DNA of 64,000 bases from Weissella tructae (GCF_000732905.1 NZ_CP007588.1:744001-808000); one strand, 5' to 3'; positions 1 to 7,850 are shown, counted from the stretch's first letter. Program-made: numbers and translations. The notes: generated by a model from the letters alone, not told the origin.

Positions 1-977
1 AGCATTCCATTAGATTGCTTAATCTCACGTTGGCTATCAAACAAAGTTTGCTTCAACAAGGCTGTATCCCACGCTGAAGGGCCACGATACCATTCATTCA
101 CATCTTGCACTTCAATATTGATATATGAGAAGTCAAAGATCATTGAGAAGTATCCATTCGGTCCGATGTAAGCTGGCAAGTCTTCATCTGGCACACCATA
201 TGCTTCACCAACAGTAATCACATCGTACTTATCAAAGGTTTCAGCCTTCAATTCATCAAGGAAAACATTGATTCCCGGACGATTTTGCCCCTTCTTTACG
301 ACAGACACACGTCCATCATCACCATCAGCGGGTAATGATGCCCAATCCAAGTCCTTCTTCAGATGGGTAATCGCGTCCACACGCCAACCAGCAACACCCT
401 TTTCGTGCCACCAATTAATCATGTCGTAAATCTCACGACGCAAAGCTGGGTTTTCCCAGTTTAATTCAGGTTGTTCTGGCGCAAATGTATGGAAGTAAAA
501 TGTACCTGGTTCACCGGGCACTTCTGTCCAAGTTGATCCCCCAAAAATACCACGCCAGTTATTGGGCACTTCACCATCTTCAGTTGTTTTGAAGATGTAG
601 TAATCACGGTATTTACTCTTTGGATCTGCTAATGCTTGCTTGAACCAGTCATGTTGGTCAGAGGTGTGATTAACCACCAAGTCCATCACAATTTTAATCC
701 CGCGTGCGTCACCTTCACGTAATAACGTATCAAAATCGTCCATTGTACCGAATTGTGGATCAATAGCTTGATAGTCCGCAATGTCATAGCCCATGTCTAC
801 CATTGGTGACTTGTAGATTGGTGAAATCCAAACCATTGTCACACCTAAACTTTGTAGATAATCTAAGCGACTAATAATTCCAGGCAAGTCCCCGATACCA
901 TCATCATTCGTATCTTGGAATGAGCGTGGATATACTTGATAAACAACTTCATCTTTCCAACGGCTTGTTGTACCCAT
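1..977 (-). CDS. GH13 alpha-glucosidase, 3' part cut by window edge
   Basis: Hydrolyses alpha-glucosidic bonds of short malto- or isomalto-oligosaccharides in the cytoplasm. The visible 325 residues start MGTTSRWK after an AGGAGG site and show GH13 region I (DLVVNHTSD near 99-107), region II GWRVDAITH with nucleophile Asp201, and the acid/base Glu258 in GEAYG. The C-terminal part, including region IV, lies beyond base 1. The neck sequence QPELNWENP is typical of GH13 subfamily 31 (oligo-1,6-glucosidase, dextran glucosidase, alpha-glucosidase). The residue after the nucleophile is Ala, whereas many alpha-1,6-specific members have Val, so the linkage preference is open. It lies 88 bases downstream of a sugar transporter on the same strand and probably shares its transcript. 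Confidence 0.9.
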   Translation of the reverse strand, partial: MGTTSRWKDEVVYQVYPRSFQDTNDDGIGDLPGIISRLDYLQSLGVTMVWISPIYKSPMVDMGYDIADYQAIDPQFGTMDDFDTLLREGDARGIKIVMDLVVNHTSDQHDWFKQALADPKSKYRDYYIFKTTEDGEVPNNWRGIFGGSTWTEVPGEPGTFYFHTFAPEQPELNWENPALRREIYDMINWWHEKGVAGWRVDAITHLKKDLDWASLPADGDDGRVSVVKKGQNRPGINVFLDELKAETFDKYDVITVGEAYGVPDEDLPAYIGPNGYFSMIFDFSYINIEVQDVNEWYRGPSAWDTALLKQTLFDSQREIKQSNGM

Positions 978-1065
978 TGTGTTTTCCTCCTATTAAGGCT
1001 GCTACATAGCGGTTTATGTTAACAGAATAATCGTTCATTTTTAAATATTAACGTGTTTTAAGTGG

Positions 1066-2394
1066 TTATTGCTTCACAAAGCGTGTCGCTCCAGCTCCCA
1101 AAATCATCAAGATACCTGAAATCAACAACATCGTTGGCATGCTTGCCCCTACTAGTGGGAAAATCGCAAATGACGCGATTGATGCCACGATTTGTGGAAT
1201 ACAAATTGTACTATTGAATAGTCCCATGTATGTTCCGTCATTCTTACCATCTAAGGCCGTCGTCAAGTACATGAATGGAATAGCGTTCATTGTCACCCAA
1301 CCGATTCCAATCGCCACGAATGATGCCAACAATGCATGTTGTGAATGAATGAAGAAGACTGACATGAATCCAAGACCACCAATGATCATACCACCTGCGT
1401 AAGCCAATGGACGTTGCTTTGGTGTTGTCTTTGACAATACTAGTCCCCAGACAACTGAGGCAATTGCTTGTGTTGCTGACAAAATTCCAAACCAGTTACC
1501 AGCAGATTGGTAAGCCGCTGATGATGGGTCAGTGGTTTGCCACACGTTATCCGCAATGGCTCCTGTTCCATATGTCCACAAGTATTGGAAAGCTCCCCAT
1601 GCGAAGAATTGTACTAGTCCAAGTGTCCAGAAAATCTTTGGCGCTGACTTAATCAAGCTAATCATGCTTTGCTTGTTTTGTTCATCTTTGTTCACACCGT
1701 GGTATTCAGCATATTCATCCGGTGTGTATTCCTTAACTGACAATACTGAGAAAATGGCACTTACTAGTAGGATAATCGCTCCAATGTAGAATGACCAGAT
1801 AACTGAGTTAGGCAATGCTCCCTTTACGGCAACGTTTGATACACCAATCAAAGTCAAAATGAATGGTAGTAATGTTGCTAAGATAGCTCCTAAGTTTCCC
1901 CAGATTGTTTGGAATGACCAAGCATAGTTCTTTTCATCGTCCGGCACCATATCCCCAATAATCATCTTAAAGGGTTGCATGGCCATGTTTGATGACAAGT
2001 CCATGAACAGAATGGCAAAGGCCGCAAATGACAAGGCTGCCATTGAACCAAATCCAAAACCAAATGATCCGGAATTAGGTAGAAGCATCATCATAATCAC
2101 AGCGATTAAGGCCCCAATTAATAGATACGGCATACGACGCCCACCTAATTTAGGTAGCCATGTACGGTCTGAGAAGTATCCCACAACCGGTTGGATAAAC
2201 ATCCCAACCAATGGCGGCAAGATGAAGAAAAATCCAAGTGTGTGTGGATCAGCCCCAATCGTTTGGAAGATACGTCCCATACTTGAACTTTGCAATGAGA
2301 ACGCCATTGACACCCCTAAGTTCCCGATTGTCATCATCATAATCGTGCGTTTTGCCAAACTTGGCAATGATTTTTTGTGTACTGTTTCAGCCAT
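1066..2394 (-). CDS. MFS disaccharide transporter, SLC45/MalT-like
   Basis: A 442-residue major-facilitator protein with about 12 membrane helices that probably imports maltose, sucrose or related disaccharides by proton symport. The N-terminal pattern (GNLGVSMAFSLQSS, then GYFSDRTWLPKLGGRR in the first cytoplasmic loop) is that of the SLC45-type sugar transporters found beside alpha-glucosidases in lactic acid bacteria. An AGGAAAAGGGG site precedes the start. The downstream alpha-glucosidase gene fits uptake followed by intracellular hydrolysis. Overlapping cre/LacI-type sites sit on the promoter, so catabolite repression and local regulation are likely. The exact sugar cannot be told from sequence alone. 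Confidence 0.85.
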   Translation of the reverse strand: MAETVHKKSLPSLAKRTIMMMTIGNLGVSMAFSLQSSSMGRIFQTIGADPHTLGFFFILPPLVGMFIQPVVGYFSDRTWLPKLGGRRMPYLLIGALIAVIMMMLLPNSGSFGFGFGSMAALSFAAFAILFMDLSSNMAMQPFKMIIGDMVPDDEKNYAWSFQTIWGNLGAILATLLPFILTLIGVSNVAVKGALPNSVIWSFYIGAIILLVSAIFSVLSVKEYTPDEYAEYHGVNKDEQNKQSMISLIKSAPKIFWTLGLVQFFAWGAFQYLWTYGTGAIADNVWQTTDPSSAAYQSAGNWFGILSATQAIASVVWGLVLSKTTPKQRPLAYAGGMIIGGLGFMSVFFIHSQHALLASFVAIGIGWVTMNAIPFMYLTTALDGKNDGTYMGLFNSTICIPQIVASIASFAIFPLVGASMPTMLLISGILMILGAGATRFVKQ

Positions 2395-2446
2395 GCGACT
2401 GTTCCCCTTTTCCTGTAAACTGCTTATATCTCTTTCAACATTTATT

Positions 2447-2475
2447 ATGTTAGCGCTTACAGAAAACGTTTACAA
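2447..2475 (-). promoter_or_regulatory. Promoter with two abutting cre sites
   Basis: Read on the minus strand, TTGTAA (2475-2470) and TAACAT (2452-2447) are 17 bases apart and can serve as -35 and -10 for the transporter gene. The same bases hold TGTAAGCGCTAACA (2461-2448), which fits the CcpA consensus TGWAANCGNTNWCA fully, and TGTAAACGTTTTCT (2474-2461), which misses one position. Binding here would block polymerase, so glucose repression is expected. The consensus is established; occupancy is inferred. Confidence 0.7.
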
Positions 2476-2487
2476 TGATTTTTGGCA

Positions 2488-2501
2488 TGTTACCGGTAAC
2501 A
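2488..2501. promoter_or_regulatory. LacI/MalR-type operator, 14-bp palindrome
   Basis: TGTTACCGGTAACA is a perfect 14-base palindrome with the central CG of LacI-family operators. It lies 13 bases upstream of the -35 of the transporter promoter. MalR-like regulators of maltose genes use sites of this form. Its regulator may be the LacI-family gene at 8550-9482 or one outside the window. Confidence 0.6.
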
Positions 2502-2581
2502 TAATGAGCTTTTGAATTTACTGCTACGAGCGTCTTCGTATTTAAAAGTTCCGCACAATGGCCACATAGAAAAGAAAAAGC

Positions 2582-2620
2582 CTTGATTAGTTAGTGAGGG
2601 AACTAATCAAGACTTTTTTA
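2582..2620 (-). terminator. Terminator after DoxX gene
   Basis: Arms CTTGATTAGT and ACTAATCAAG (10 bp) close a 10-base loop and are followed on the minus strand by GCTTTTTC. It ends the DoxX unit three bases after the stop codon region. A T-run on the plus side means it can also act in the other direction. Confidence 0.8.
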
Positions 2621-2622
2621 GC

Positions 2623-3141
2623 TTATTTTACTGAACGTGGATTGATATCATTATTCAAAAATGTGAACTTACTTCGTAGATATGGCGTTACCCAGTAATC
2701 CAGACCAATCTTTCCAGCATTAAAGCCAGAAATCAAAATGATAAATTGGATCAAAATAAACGTAGGATTCACAGATACAACCCCTGACAACAAATATGTA
2801 AAGTTCATAATCAAACCAAAGAATGCTGCCGCAAGTGTTAACATTCCAAACATCAAACCTAGTCCGACAAACATCTCTCCCCATGGTACGACAAGATTGA
2901 AGAAGCTTGCATCTTGACCTCCATCAGTTGTCATCTTCAAAAATGATTGGAACAAAGGATATGCAAAAGGTTGCTCTGGTGTACCCTGTTGCAGTGCGCC
3001 TGAAATCATGCCTTCCGCATGAAAACCACCATTCATCATTAACTTACTTAGTCCAGCAGTAAACCATTGGAACCCGATATAAACTCGTAAAACTAATAAT
3101 ATGTAACTAGCCGTGCGATTGTTTCTTAAAAAATAAACCAT
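2623..3141 (-). CDS. DoxX family membrane protein
   Basis: A 172-residue integral membrane protein with four predicted helices. The opening (ASYILLVLRVYIGFQWFTAG) and the conserved GLSKL, PWGE and GLMFG segments are those of the DoxX/TQO-small-subunit-like family. Family members are tied to redox or thiol homeostasis at the membrane, but no reaction is assigned for the lactobacillal type. A GGGAGG site lies 9 bases before the ATG. It is a single-gene unit with its own terminator and no functional partner next to it. Confidence 0.75.
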   Translation of the reverse strand: MVYFLRNNRTASYILLVLRVYIGFQWFTAGLSKLMMNGGFHAEGMISGALQQGTPEQPFAYPLFQSFLKMTTDGGQDASFFNLVVPWGEMFVGLGLMFGMLTLAAAFFGLIMNFTYLLSGVVSVNPTFILIQFIILISGFNAGKIGLDYWVTPYLRSKFTFLNNDINPRSVK

Positions 3142-3422
3142 GTAAGAATACCTCCCTTTTGTTGGAGTATATCACAGAATATTTCGTGTTTACTAATTAA
3201 ATATAAGTAACTTTTATGACATGAATTAACGATAAGTTTACAAACCATTTACAAGCGCATCTAAGGGCAGACCTTGCTATATAGCCTGTTTTCATGCATT
3301 TTAATTTTTATTCCAAGGTCAAATATAGATGTGTGATATGTTTTAAGTATTATATAGGTAGATTGTTGTTTAATGCTAAAGAGGTATACCGATTTAGTCA
3401 CATATATAAAGGAGATATCGTT

Positions 3423-3983
3423 ATGGCCAAAAATTATTTTAAAATGCACGTTAAGGATGACCTATTCCTTGTTTATCCAGAGATGCGAATGGCGCCTGAA
3501 TTATTTGCGTTAATAGATTCTGATCGTACGCACTTACGCACATTTCTAGACTTTGTCGATGACACGATGTCCCCCAAAGACCAAGTTGACTATTTCAAGT
3601 TAAAATTAGATGGTGTAGTAAAGCAAACAGATGCCCTATTTTTTGTTGCGATTGAAGATACCTTAATTGGTTGTGTAGATCTACATGATATCGATTTATC
3701 TACGCGACAAGCAGACATTGGTTATTGGATTCATTCAAACTACCAACGTCAAGGGATTATTTCCAGTGTGGTGCAAAAATTATGCGAATACGGATTTTTG
3801 AATTTAGAGTTGAATCGGTTAAATCTGGTAATTGATACGAAGAATATCGCCAGTAATAAAGTTGCGTTAAAAAATGGCTTTACATTCTCTGGTACACAAG
3901 AAGATGATATCTTACTATATGGTACTCTTCGAGATATGAATTACTACTATCTATTGAAACGTAATTTTCTAAACCAGATTTAA
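3423..3983 (+). CDS. GNAT N-acetyltransferase, RimL-like
   Basis: A 186-residue acetyltransferase of the RimJ/RimL type, which moves acetyl from acetyl-CoA to an N-terminal or small-molecule amine. The acetyl-CoA loop is QRQGIISSVV around residue 117 (NYQRQG), followed by the ELNRLNLVIDTKNIASNKVA segment typical of RimL proteins, where the NxxS helix caps CoA. The start at 3423 is chosen because AAAGGAGATATCGTT lies directly before it; the same frame stays open upstream but has no ribosome site there. It is a lone plus-strand gene ended by a hairpin at 4036. The substrate is unknown. Confidence 0.8.
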   Translation: MAKNYFKMHVKDDLFLVYPEMRMAPELFALIDSDRTHLRTFLDFVDDTMSPKDQVDYFKLKLDGVVKQTDALFFVAIEDTLIGCVDLHDIDLSTRQADIGYWIHSNYQRQGIISSVVQKLCEYGFLNLELNRLNLVIDTKNIASNKVALKNGFTFSGTQEDDILLYGTLRDMNYYYLLKRNFLNQI

Positions 3984-4035
3984 CGTAGATTTACTTCATT
4001 ATTACTATAAGTTCAATTCATCATCATTAATAACA

Positions 4036-4083
4036 TAGGGCACTGATTATCGTGGGATATCGACAATTAGTGCCCTATTTTTC
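4036..4083 (+). terminator. Terminator after acetyltransferase
   Basis: AGGGCACT pairs with AGTGCCCT across an interrupted loop, followed by ATTTTTCTATTT. It ends the plus-strand acetyltransferase gene. Confidence 0.75.
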
Positions 4084-4386
4084 TATTTATAAGTCAAATT
4101 GCGCTTTTTCAATGAAATATTTCAGACTTATCTATCTACCATCCCCAATTTTATTGTCATTATTAAGCGCCAACACGCCAAAAAGTAACGAAATAAAATA
4201 AAAATATACTTTACAGATTTCGTTATGTTGTCATATTTCAGCCTTCATTTAGTTCAAATCAAGATGAATAATTCTTTTTGTGTGATTTTTCAGCCCATTT
4301 TGGTTTAAATATTACGGCCTTAAAGTACTGATTTTCTGCCTTTTGTTTGAATCTATTTCATGGAATGTGACAATTTCATGATTCAC
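4084..4386. other. AT-rich gap with inverted repeats
   Basis: There is no gene here. A 9-base inverted repeat TAACGAAAT (4186-4194) / ATTTCGTTA (4217-4225) and an 8-base pair TGACAATT (4368-4375) / AATTGTCA (4395-4402) lie upstream of the LysM gene promoter. Either could be an operator; both could be chance in such AT-rich DNA. Confidence 0.4.
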
Positions 4387-4430
4387 TGTTATGTAATTGT
4401 CATTTGCACGCGCTCTGTTCGTCCTATACT
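4387..4430 (+). promoter_or_regulatory. Promoter with WalR-like box
   Basis: TTTGCA (4403-4408) and TATACT (4425-4430) with a 16-base spacer form a promoter for the LysM gene, leaving a leader of about 70 bases. TGTTAT-N5-TGTCAT (4387-4403) abuts the -35 and matches the WalR/YycF box TGTWAH-N5-TGTWAH with one mismatch. WalR controls peptidoglycan hydrolases in related Gram-positives. Regulation by WalR is inferred. Confidence 0.5.
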
Positions 4431-4505
4431 AATCAGTGTTCAATTCAACAAGCAATTGCACATATACATAACAATAAAAATTAGAAAACAAAATGGAGAT
4501 ATACA

Positions 4506-5192
4506 ATGAATATTAAACAATCACTTATCCTATCAACTAGTGTCGTCGCCGGATTATTAGGTGTAACAGGTATCGCTTCTGCTGATCAAGTAACTGTAAA
4601 GAGTGGAGACACTTTGTCATCACTTGCGGTTGAACACAATACAAACATTGACGCCCTACAAGCACTGAACAACATTGCCGACATCAACTTGATTTACGTT
4701 GGTGAACAACTAGAAATCGATGGTGCTGTAGCTCCTGCCGTTCAACCAGAAGCAGTTAACCCACCTGTACAAGAAGTTGCGCCTGTTATCGAACAACCTG
4801 TACAAGAAGTTTCACCTGTTATTGAACAACCTGTACAACAAGTGCAATACACTGCGCCTACACCAGTTGTTACACAAGTCGCTGCACCACAAGCTCCAGT
4901 AACTGCACCTGTTACACAAACAGCGGCACCTGTGAACTCAGGTTCAACATACGACCAATTCATTGCTAACGGTGGATCTGCTGCATTGTGGAGCACAATC
5001 GTGATGCCAGAATCTGGTGGAAACCCAAATGTTGTTTCGTCTGCTGGTTACCGTGGTCTTGGTCAAACTAAGGAATCATGGGGAACAGGTTCAGTTGCAA
5101 CACAAACTAAGGGAATGCTTAACTACGCTAACTCTCGTTACGGATCAGTTGAAAACGCCATTTCATTCCGTCAAGCTAACGGTTGGTGGTAA
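4506..5192 (+). CDS. Secreted LysM protein with Apf-type lytic-transglycosylase-like C-terminus
   Basis: A 228-residue exported wall protein. Residues 1-26 are a signal peptide with cleavage after ASA. One LysM peptidoglycan-binding domain spans about 27-71 (VKSGDTLSSLA). A Pro/Gln/Val-rich linker with the repeat PVIEQPVQ spans about 75-145. The C-terminal 80 residues match the lysozyme-like domain of lactobacillal aggregation-promoting factors, with a likely catalytic Glu169 in MPESGGNP and the ending FRQANGWW. Such proteins cut or bind peptidoglycan and affect shape and aggregation. GGAGAT precedes the ATG. It is monocistronic, closed by a strong terminator, and is probably well expressed. 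Confidence 0.9.
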   Translation: MNIKQSLILSTSVVAGLLGVTGIASADQVTVKSGDTLSSLAVEHNTNIDALQALNNIADINLIYVGEQLEIDGAVAPAVQPEAVNPPVQEVAPVIEQPVQEVSPVIEQPVQQVQYTAPTPVVTQVAAPQAPVTAPVTQTAAPVNSGSTYDQFIANGGSAALWSTIVMPESGGNPNVVSSAGYRGLGQTKESWGTGSVATQTKGMLNYANSRYGSVENAISFRQANGWW

Positions 5193-5209
5193 AATACACG
5201 CTTTAAACA

Positions 5210-5246
5210 AAAGCCTAGTACTGTCATGACAGTGCTAGGCTTTTTT
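5210..5246 (+). terminator. Strong terminator after LysM gene
   Basis: AAGCCTAGTACTGTCA and TGACAGTGCTAGGCTT form a near-perfect 16-base-pair stem with one T/G wobble, followed by TTTTT. It directly follows the LysM gene. Confidence 0.9.
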
Positions 5247-5379
5247 ATCACAAGTGATTTTTAAAAATTGTTGATTCAGCTGTTTTTTTGGTGTAATTTT
5301 AAATCATAGTCAAAATAGCAAGACCAAACAAATCATTGTTATTTGTCGTCAATTAAAACACATCATATGAGGTTATCTT

Positions 5380-5535
5380 ATGAAAATCATGAAGTACATC
5401 ATCTCTCTTTTGCTAATGACAAATCTACTAAAATTACAAAATGTAGCAACCCCTGACTGGTATTGGAATCTTTTTACAGGTTTAGTGGGATTAATCTATT
5501 TGGTAATGTTAGTGATTGATCGTCAAAAAAATTGA
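5380..5535 (+). CDS. Small membrane protein, 51 aa
   Basis: A short reading frame with a TGAGG site 7 bases before the ATG and its own terminator. The 51 residues start MKIMKYIISLLLMTN and contain a first hydrophobic stretch (6-17), a polar bridge with NVATPDWYWN (21-30), and a second membrane helix (31-46) ending in the charged tail DRQKN. I do not recognise a family. Start, length, charge distribution and tight flanks favour a real gene, but no homologue can be checked here. Confidence 0.5.
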   Translation: MKIMKYIISLLLMTNLLKLQNVATPDWYWNLFTGLVGLIYLVMLVIDRQKN

Positions 5536-5562
5536 GAAACTGCTACATATATAACCGTAAAC

Positions 5563-5602
5563 AAAAGAGGCCCCGTGTTGATGCTAACGCGAGGCCTCTT
5601 TA
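5563..5602. terminator. Bidirectional terminator between convergent genes
   Basis: AAAGAGGCC and GGCCTCTTT arms with extra inner pairs lie between the 51-residue plus-strand gene and the minus-strand gene ending at 5610. A- and T-tracts flank both sides. Confidence 0.85.
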
Positions 5603-5609
5603 TGTTGTA

Positions 5610-6050
5610 CTAATCGCTTTCCGTATCGATGCTTTTCACTTCACCGTTAAACTCTTGTGCAATTTCATCAGCTAACACTTTAGATAAACCGGCTTCATAT
5701 GGTGGCATCCCCTCATTCAAAGTCTGCAATTGCTTATCTATCCCAGCCTTATAAATGAATAAGGTCTGTTTTCTCTCCTGATAAGTCACATAATAGCGTG
5801 GCTCACGTTCTATTTGTAATGATGTCTCACCAAAAACGTGCGCAATCACAGCCATTTCACGTCGGACACGTGTTGATTCAGTAAGCGTATTATCACCATA
5901 TACCCAATAACTCGTTGCGGTAAACATTTCATGATGTTCATTAATATCCATCAACATCATCCAGATAGATGGATTTAAGCCAGCTTGTTCTAGCCATTCA
6001 TCTAGTTCTTCAATAACACGATGTGGCGCTGTTACGACCTCTTTATTCAT
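5610..6050 (-). CDS. Hypothetical protein, 146 aa
   Basis: I do not recognise this protein. It is soluble, acidic at both ends (C-terminus KSIDTESD), has no signal peptide or membrane helix, and mixes helical segments (RVIEELDEWLEQAG) with a beta-rich core (PRYYVTYQERKQTLFIYKAG). The start at 6050 is preferred because GGAG stands 6 bases upstream; an in-frame ATG one codon earlier is too close to that site. A 21-codon frame with its own strong ribosome site lies just upstream (6063-6128) and could be a leader peptide. No neighbour hints at its role. Confidence 0.6.
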   Translation of the reverse strand: MNKEVVTAPHRVIEELDEWLEQAGLNPSIWMMLMDINEHHEMFTATSYWVYGDNTLTESTRVRREMAVIAHVFGETSLQIEREPRYYVTYQERKQTLFIYKAGIDKQLQTLNEGMPPYEAGLSKVLADEIAQEFNGEVKSIDTESD

Positions 6051-6408
6051 CATTTTCTCCAATCAGAAATACCAATCCATTAAATAACCTTGCCTGTTGC
6101 GTTTTGCTTTTAAAATGTGGTCATCCATACTCCTCTCTTTCTTTTAAAAATCTTCAGTCTGTTTTTAGTGCTTGAATCACCTGTCATAAGATGATGACAT
6201 CGTATTTTTACCATATGCACCGATACTTCTTTCACAACTCTGAATACTTATTTCTGTCAAAAAACTGTGTATTTCAATATTTTTCCCAATCGTCATCCGT
6301 CATCATCGACATTCCCATTATCGATATGCTTTAGTCTAGTTACTAGTAGTAATACGGTTGCCTTTAGTTATCCTTCAATTATCTGAAACCCCTGTGTCCA
6401 GGATAAAA
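6051..6408. other. AT-rich gap, possible leader frame
   Basis: On the minus strand a 21-codon frame (6128-6063) follows AGAGGAG but with only one base before the ATG, and it stops 12 bases before the next gene. A four-codon frame from 6124 has better spacing. Otherwise I see nothing beyond AT-rich DNA in this 358-base stretch. Confidence 0.3.
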
Positions 6409-6410
6409 AA

Positions 6411-6462
6411 ATATCCCTAAAATTAAAGTGAGTGAACCCACTTTGACTTTAGAGATATTTCA
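6411..6462 (-). terminator. Terminator after MazG-like gene
   Basis: ATATCCCTAAA...TTTAGAGATAT with inner AAAGTG/CACTTT forms a long hairpin just past the stop of the MazG-like gene. A run of seven A (T on the minus strand) follows. Confidence 0.75.
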
Positions 6463-6471
6463 TTTTAAACA

Positions 6472-6795
6472 TCATTGTTGATCATATCGCGCATTTAACT
6501 TGTCTTCACTTTTCTTGAAGAGTTCTTCTGGTGCGATATCAAATTTGTCACACAAAATTAGAATGGCATCCATGACGTCAGCCAATTCTTCCACAACATT
6601 ATCCTTCTTTTCAGCGACTGTTTTTTCCAATTCTCCTGGATGGTCACGGCCAATTTCATAGGCACGAACCCCTTGTGATAGTTCCCCAACTTCTTCCATT
6701 AAAAAGTTCAAACGTCGTGAAGAAGACAATGCTAGCCATCCGCGACTAGCATAAAATTCTGTTAACCATTTTTGATGTGCATTAATATCCATCAT
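6472..6795 (-). CDS. MazG-like nucleotide pyrophosphohydrolase
   Basis: A 107-residue all-alpha NTP pyrophosphatase that cleaves (d)NTPs or modified nucleotides to NMP and PPi in the cytosol. The metal-binding pattern EExxE(12-28)ExxD is present: Glu34, Glu35, Glu38 in MEEVGELSQ, and Glu70, Asp73 in EELADVMD. It has single-domain MazG length, about 100 residues, not the two-domain form. It lies divergently from the LOG-family gene with about 65 bases between them, so the two may share a control region. Two adjacent ATG codons follow GGGAG; either could be the start. Confidence 0.85.
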   Translation of the reverse strand: MMDINAHQKWLTEFYASRGWLALSSSRRLNFLMEEVGELSQGVRAYEIGRDHPGELEKTVAEKKDNVVEELADVMDAILILCDKFDIAPEELFKKSEDKLNARYDQQ

Positions 6796-6860
6796 GTTCC
6801 CAACTCCCTATGCTATACTTTTATCTATGAGATAATCATAACATTACTGGGGGAATATAC

Positions 6861-7427
6861 ATGAAAAAGATTGCTGTATATTGTGGTGCTGCTGATGGGA
6901 ATGATCCAAAATTTCAAGCCGCCACAATTGAATTGGGGAATTGGATTGCACAAAACGATATGGAATTGGTGTATGGTGGGGCACGTGTTGGCTTAATGGG
7001 ACTATTAGCTGACACTGTTTTAGCACAAGGTGGTCGCGTCCATGGGATTATGCCACAAAATTTAGTTGATCGTGGTGCATCACACCAAGGACTCACTGAA
7101 TTGGAAATTGTACCAAACATGTCTGTTCGCAAACAACGTATGCTTGATTTATCAGATGCCTGTATTGCCCTACCTGGTGGTCCAGGAACATTAGAAGAAA
7201 TCATTGAAGCCTTCTCTTGGGCACGTATTGGGGATAACAATAACCCGTGTGTCTTCTTTGATGTCGATGGTTTCTACACACCAATGAAAACGATGTTCAA
7301 AGATATGGTCGCCAAGGATTTCCTATCACAAGAACATTTTGATAAGTTAGGTTTCTACGATAATCTACCAGCCTTATTTGATTTTATTGCAAGTTACGAA
7401 CCACCTGTAATCCGCCAATACAAATAA
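6861..7427 (+). CDS. LOG family nucleoside-5'-monophosphate phosphoribohydrolase
   Basis: A 188-residue Rossmann-fold protein of the LOG/YvdD family (TIGR00730 type), known to release bases from AMP or cytokinin riboside monophosphates. The signature PGGPGTLEE is at 105-113 and the upstream RKQRM at 90-94, the two parts of the nucleotide-binding active site. It begins MKKIAVYCGA after CTGGGGGAA. Being divergent from a MazG-type pyrophosphatase suggests a shared nucleotide-cleaning context. In bacteria the natural substrate is mostly unproved. Confidence 0.9.
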   Translation: MKKIAVYCGAADGNDPKFQAATIELGNWIAQNDMELVYGGARVGLMGLLADTVLAQGGRVHGIMPQNLVDRGASHQGLTELEIVPNMSVRKQRMLDLSDACIALPGGPGTLEEIIEAFSWARIGDNNNPCVFFDVDGFYTPMKTMFKDMVAKDFLSQEHFDKLGFYDNLPALFDFIASYEPPVIRQYK

Positions 7428-7445
7428 CGCATATGCTATACACAT

Positions 7446-7488
7446 AAAAAGCCAAGTATCGACTGTATAATCGACACTTGGCTTTTTC
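7446..7488. terminator. Bidirectional terminator
   Basis: AAAAAGCCAAGT and ACTTGGCTTTTT arms with further TCGA/TCGA pairing end the LOG gene and serve the converging small-protein operon. Confidence 0.85.
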
Positions 7489-7500
7489 ACTATTTTCGGA

Positions 7501-7629
7501 TTACTTACCTTCACGTTGTTCCTTAGAAGATTCGACGAAATCACTTTGCTTGGCTTCTCGTTCGGCTTGGCGCTTTGCATCTTCTACTTCACGAGCATCA
7601 ACTGCTTCAAACTCATGCTTAGCTTCCAT
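7501..7629 (-). CDS. Small charged protein, 42 aa
   Basis: Last member of a run of four tiny genes. The 42 residues (MEAKHEFEAVDAREVEDAKR...EQREGK) are about half Glu, Lys, Arg and Asp, with no hydrophobic core, so the protein is likely an extended helix or disordered. GAGGGGAAG lies before the ATG, and the start overlaps nothing but is only 2 bases from the preceding stop. I know no family. Close packing and a good ribosome site argue that it is translated. Confidence 0.6.
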   Translation of the reverse strand: MEAKHEFEAVDAREVEDAKRQAEREAKQSDFVESSKEQREGK

Positions 7630-7631
7630 GA

Positions 7632-7823
7632 TTACTTCCCCTCAATATCTTTGACTTCATGTTCCCATTCAGCTTTGTCATAACGTGCTTCTTTATGGTC
7701 TTCATGTACCTTTTTAACGTTCACTGATTCATGTTGTTCTGCGGCCTTATTTTGCGCATCCTTTTCGTCAGCTTTCACAAATGATTCACGGTTTTCTTCT
7801 AATCCATCTCGTAATGTTGACAT
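7632..7823 (-). CDS. Small charged protein, 63 aa
   Basis: A 63-residue, highly charged, hydrophilic protein starting MSTLRDGLEENRES, with AGGAGG 9 bases upstream. The N-terminal pattern LRDGxxExRE also occurs in the 37-residue protein at 8144-8257 (LRDGAVERREE), so two members of this run may be related. The rest is rich in Glu, Lys, His and Asp with few hydrophobics. It resembles small general-stress or hydration-type proteins in composition only; no function is claimed. Confidence 0.65.
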   Translation of the reverse strand: MSTLRDGLEENRESFVKADEKDAQNKAAEQHESVNVKKVHEDHKEARYDKAEWEHEVKDIEGK

Positions 7824-7850
7824 CTTGGTATCCTCCTATTGAGTCATCGC

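Noticed and set aside
1979-2515. 178-codon plus-strand frame opposite the sugar transporter
   Set aside because: Antisense shadow of a clear membrane-protein gene; no ribosome site.
3294-3422. Longer N-terminus for the acetyltransferase
   Set aside because: No ribosome site at 3294; a strong one stands before 3423.
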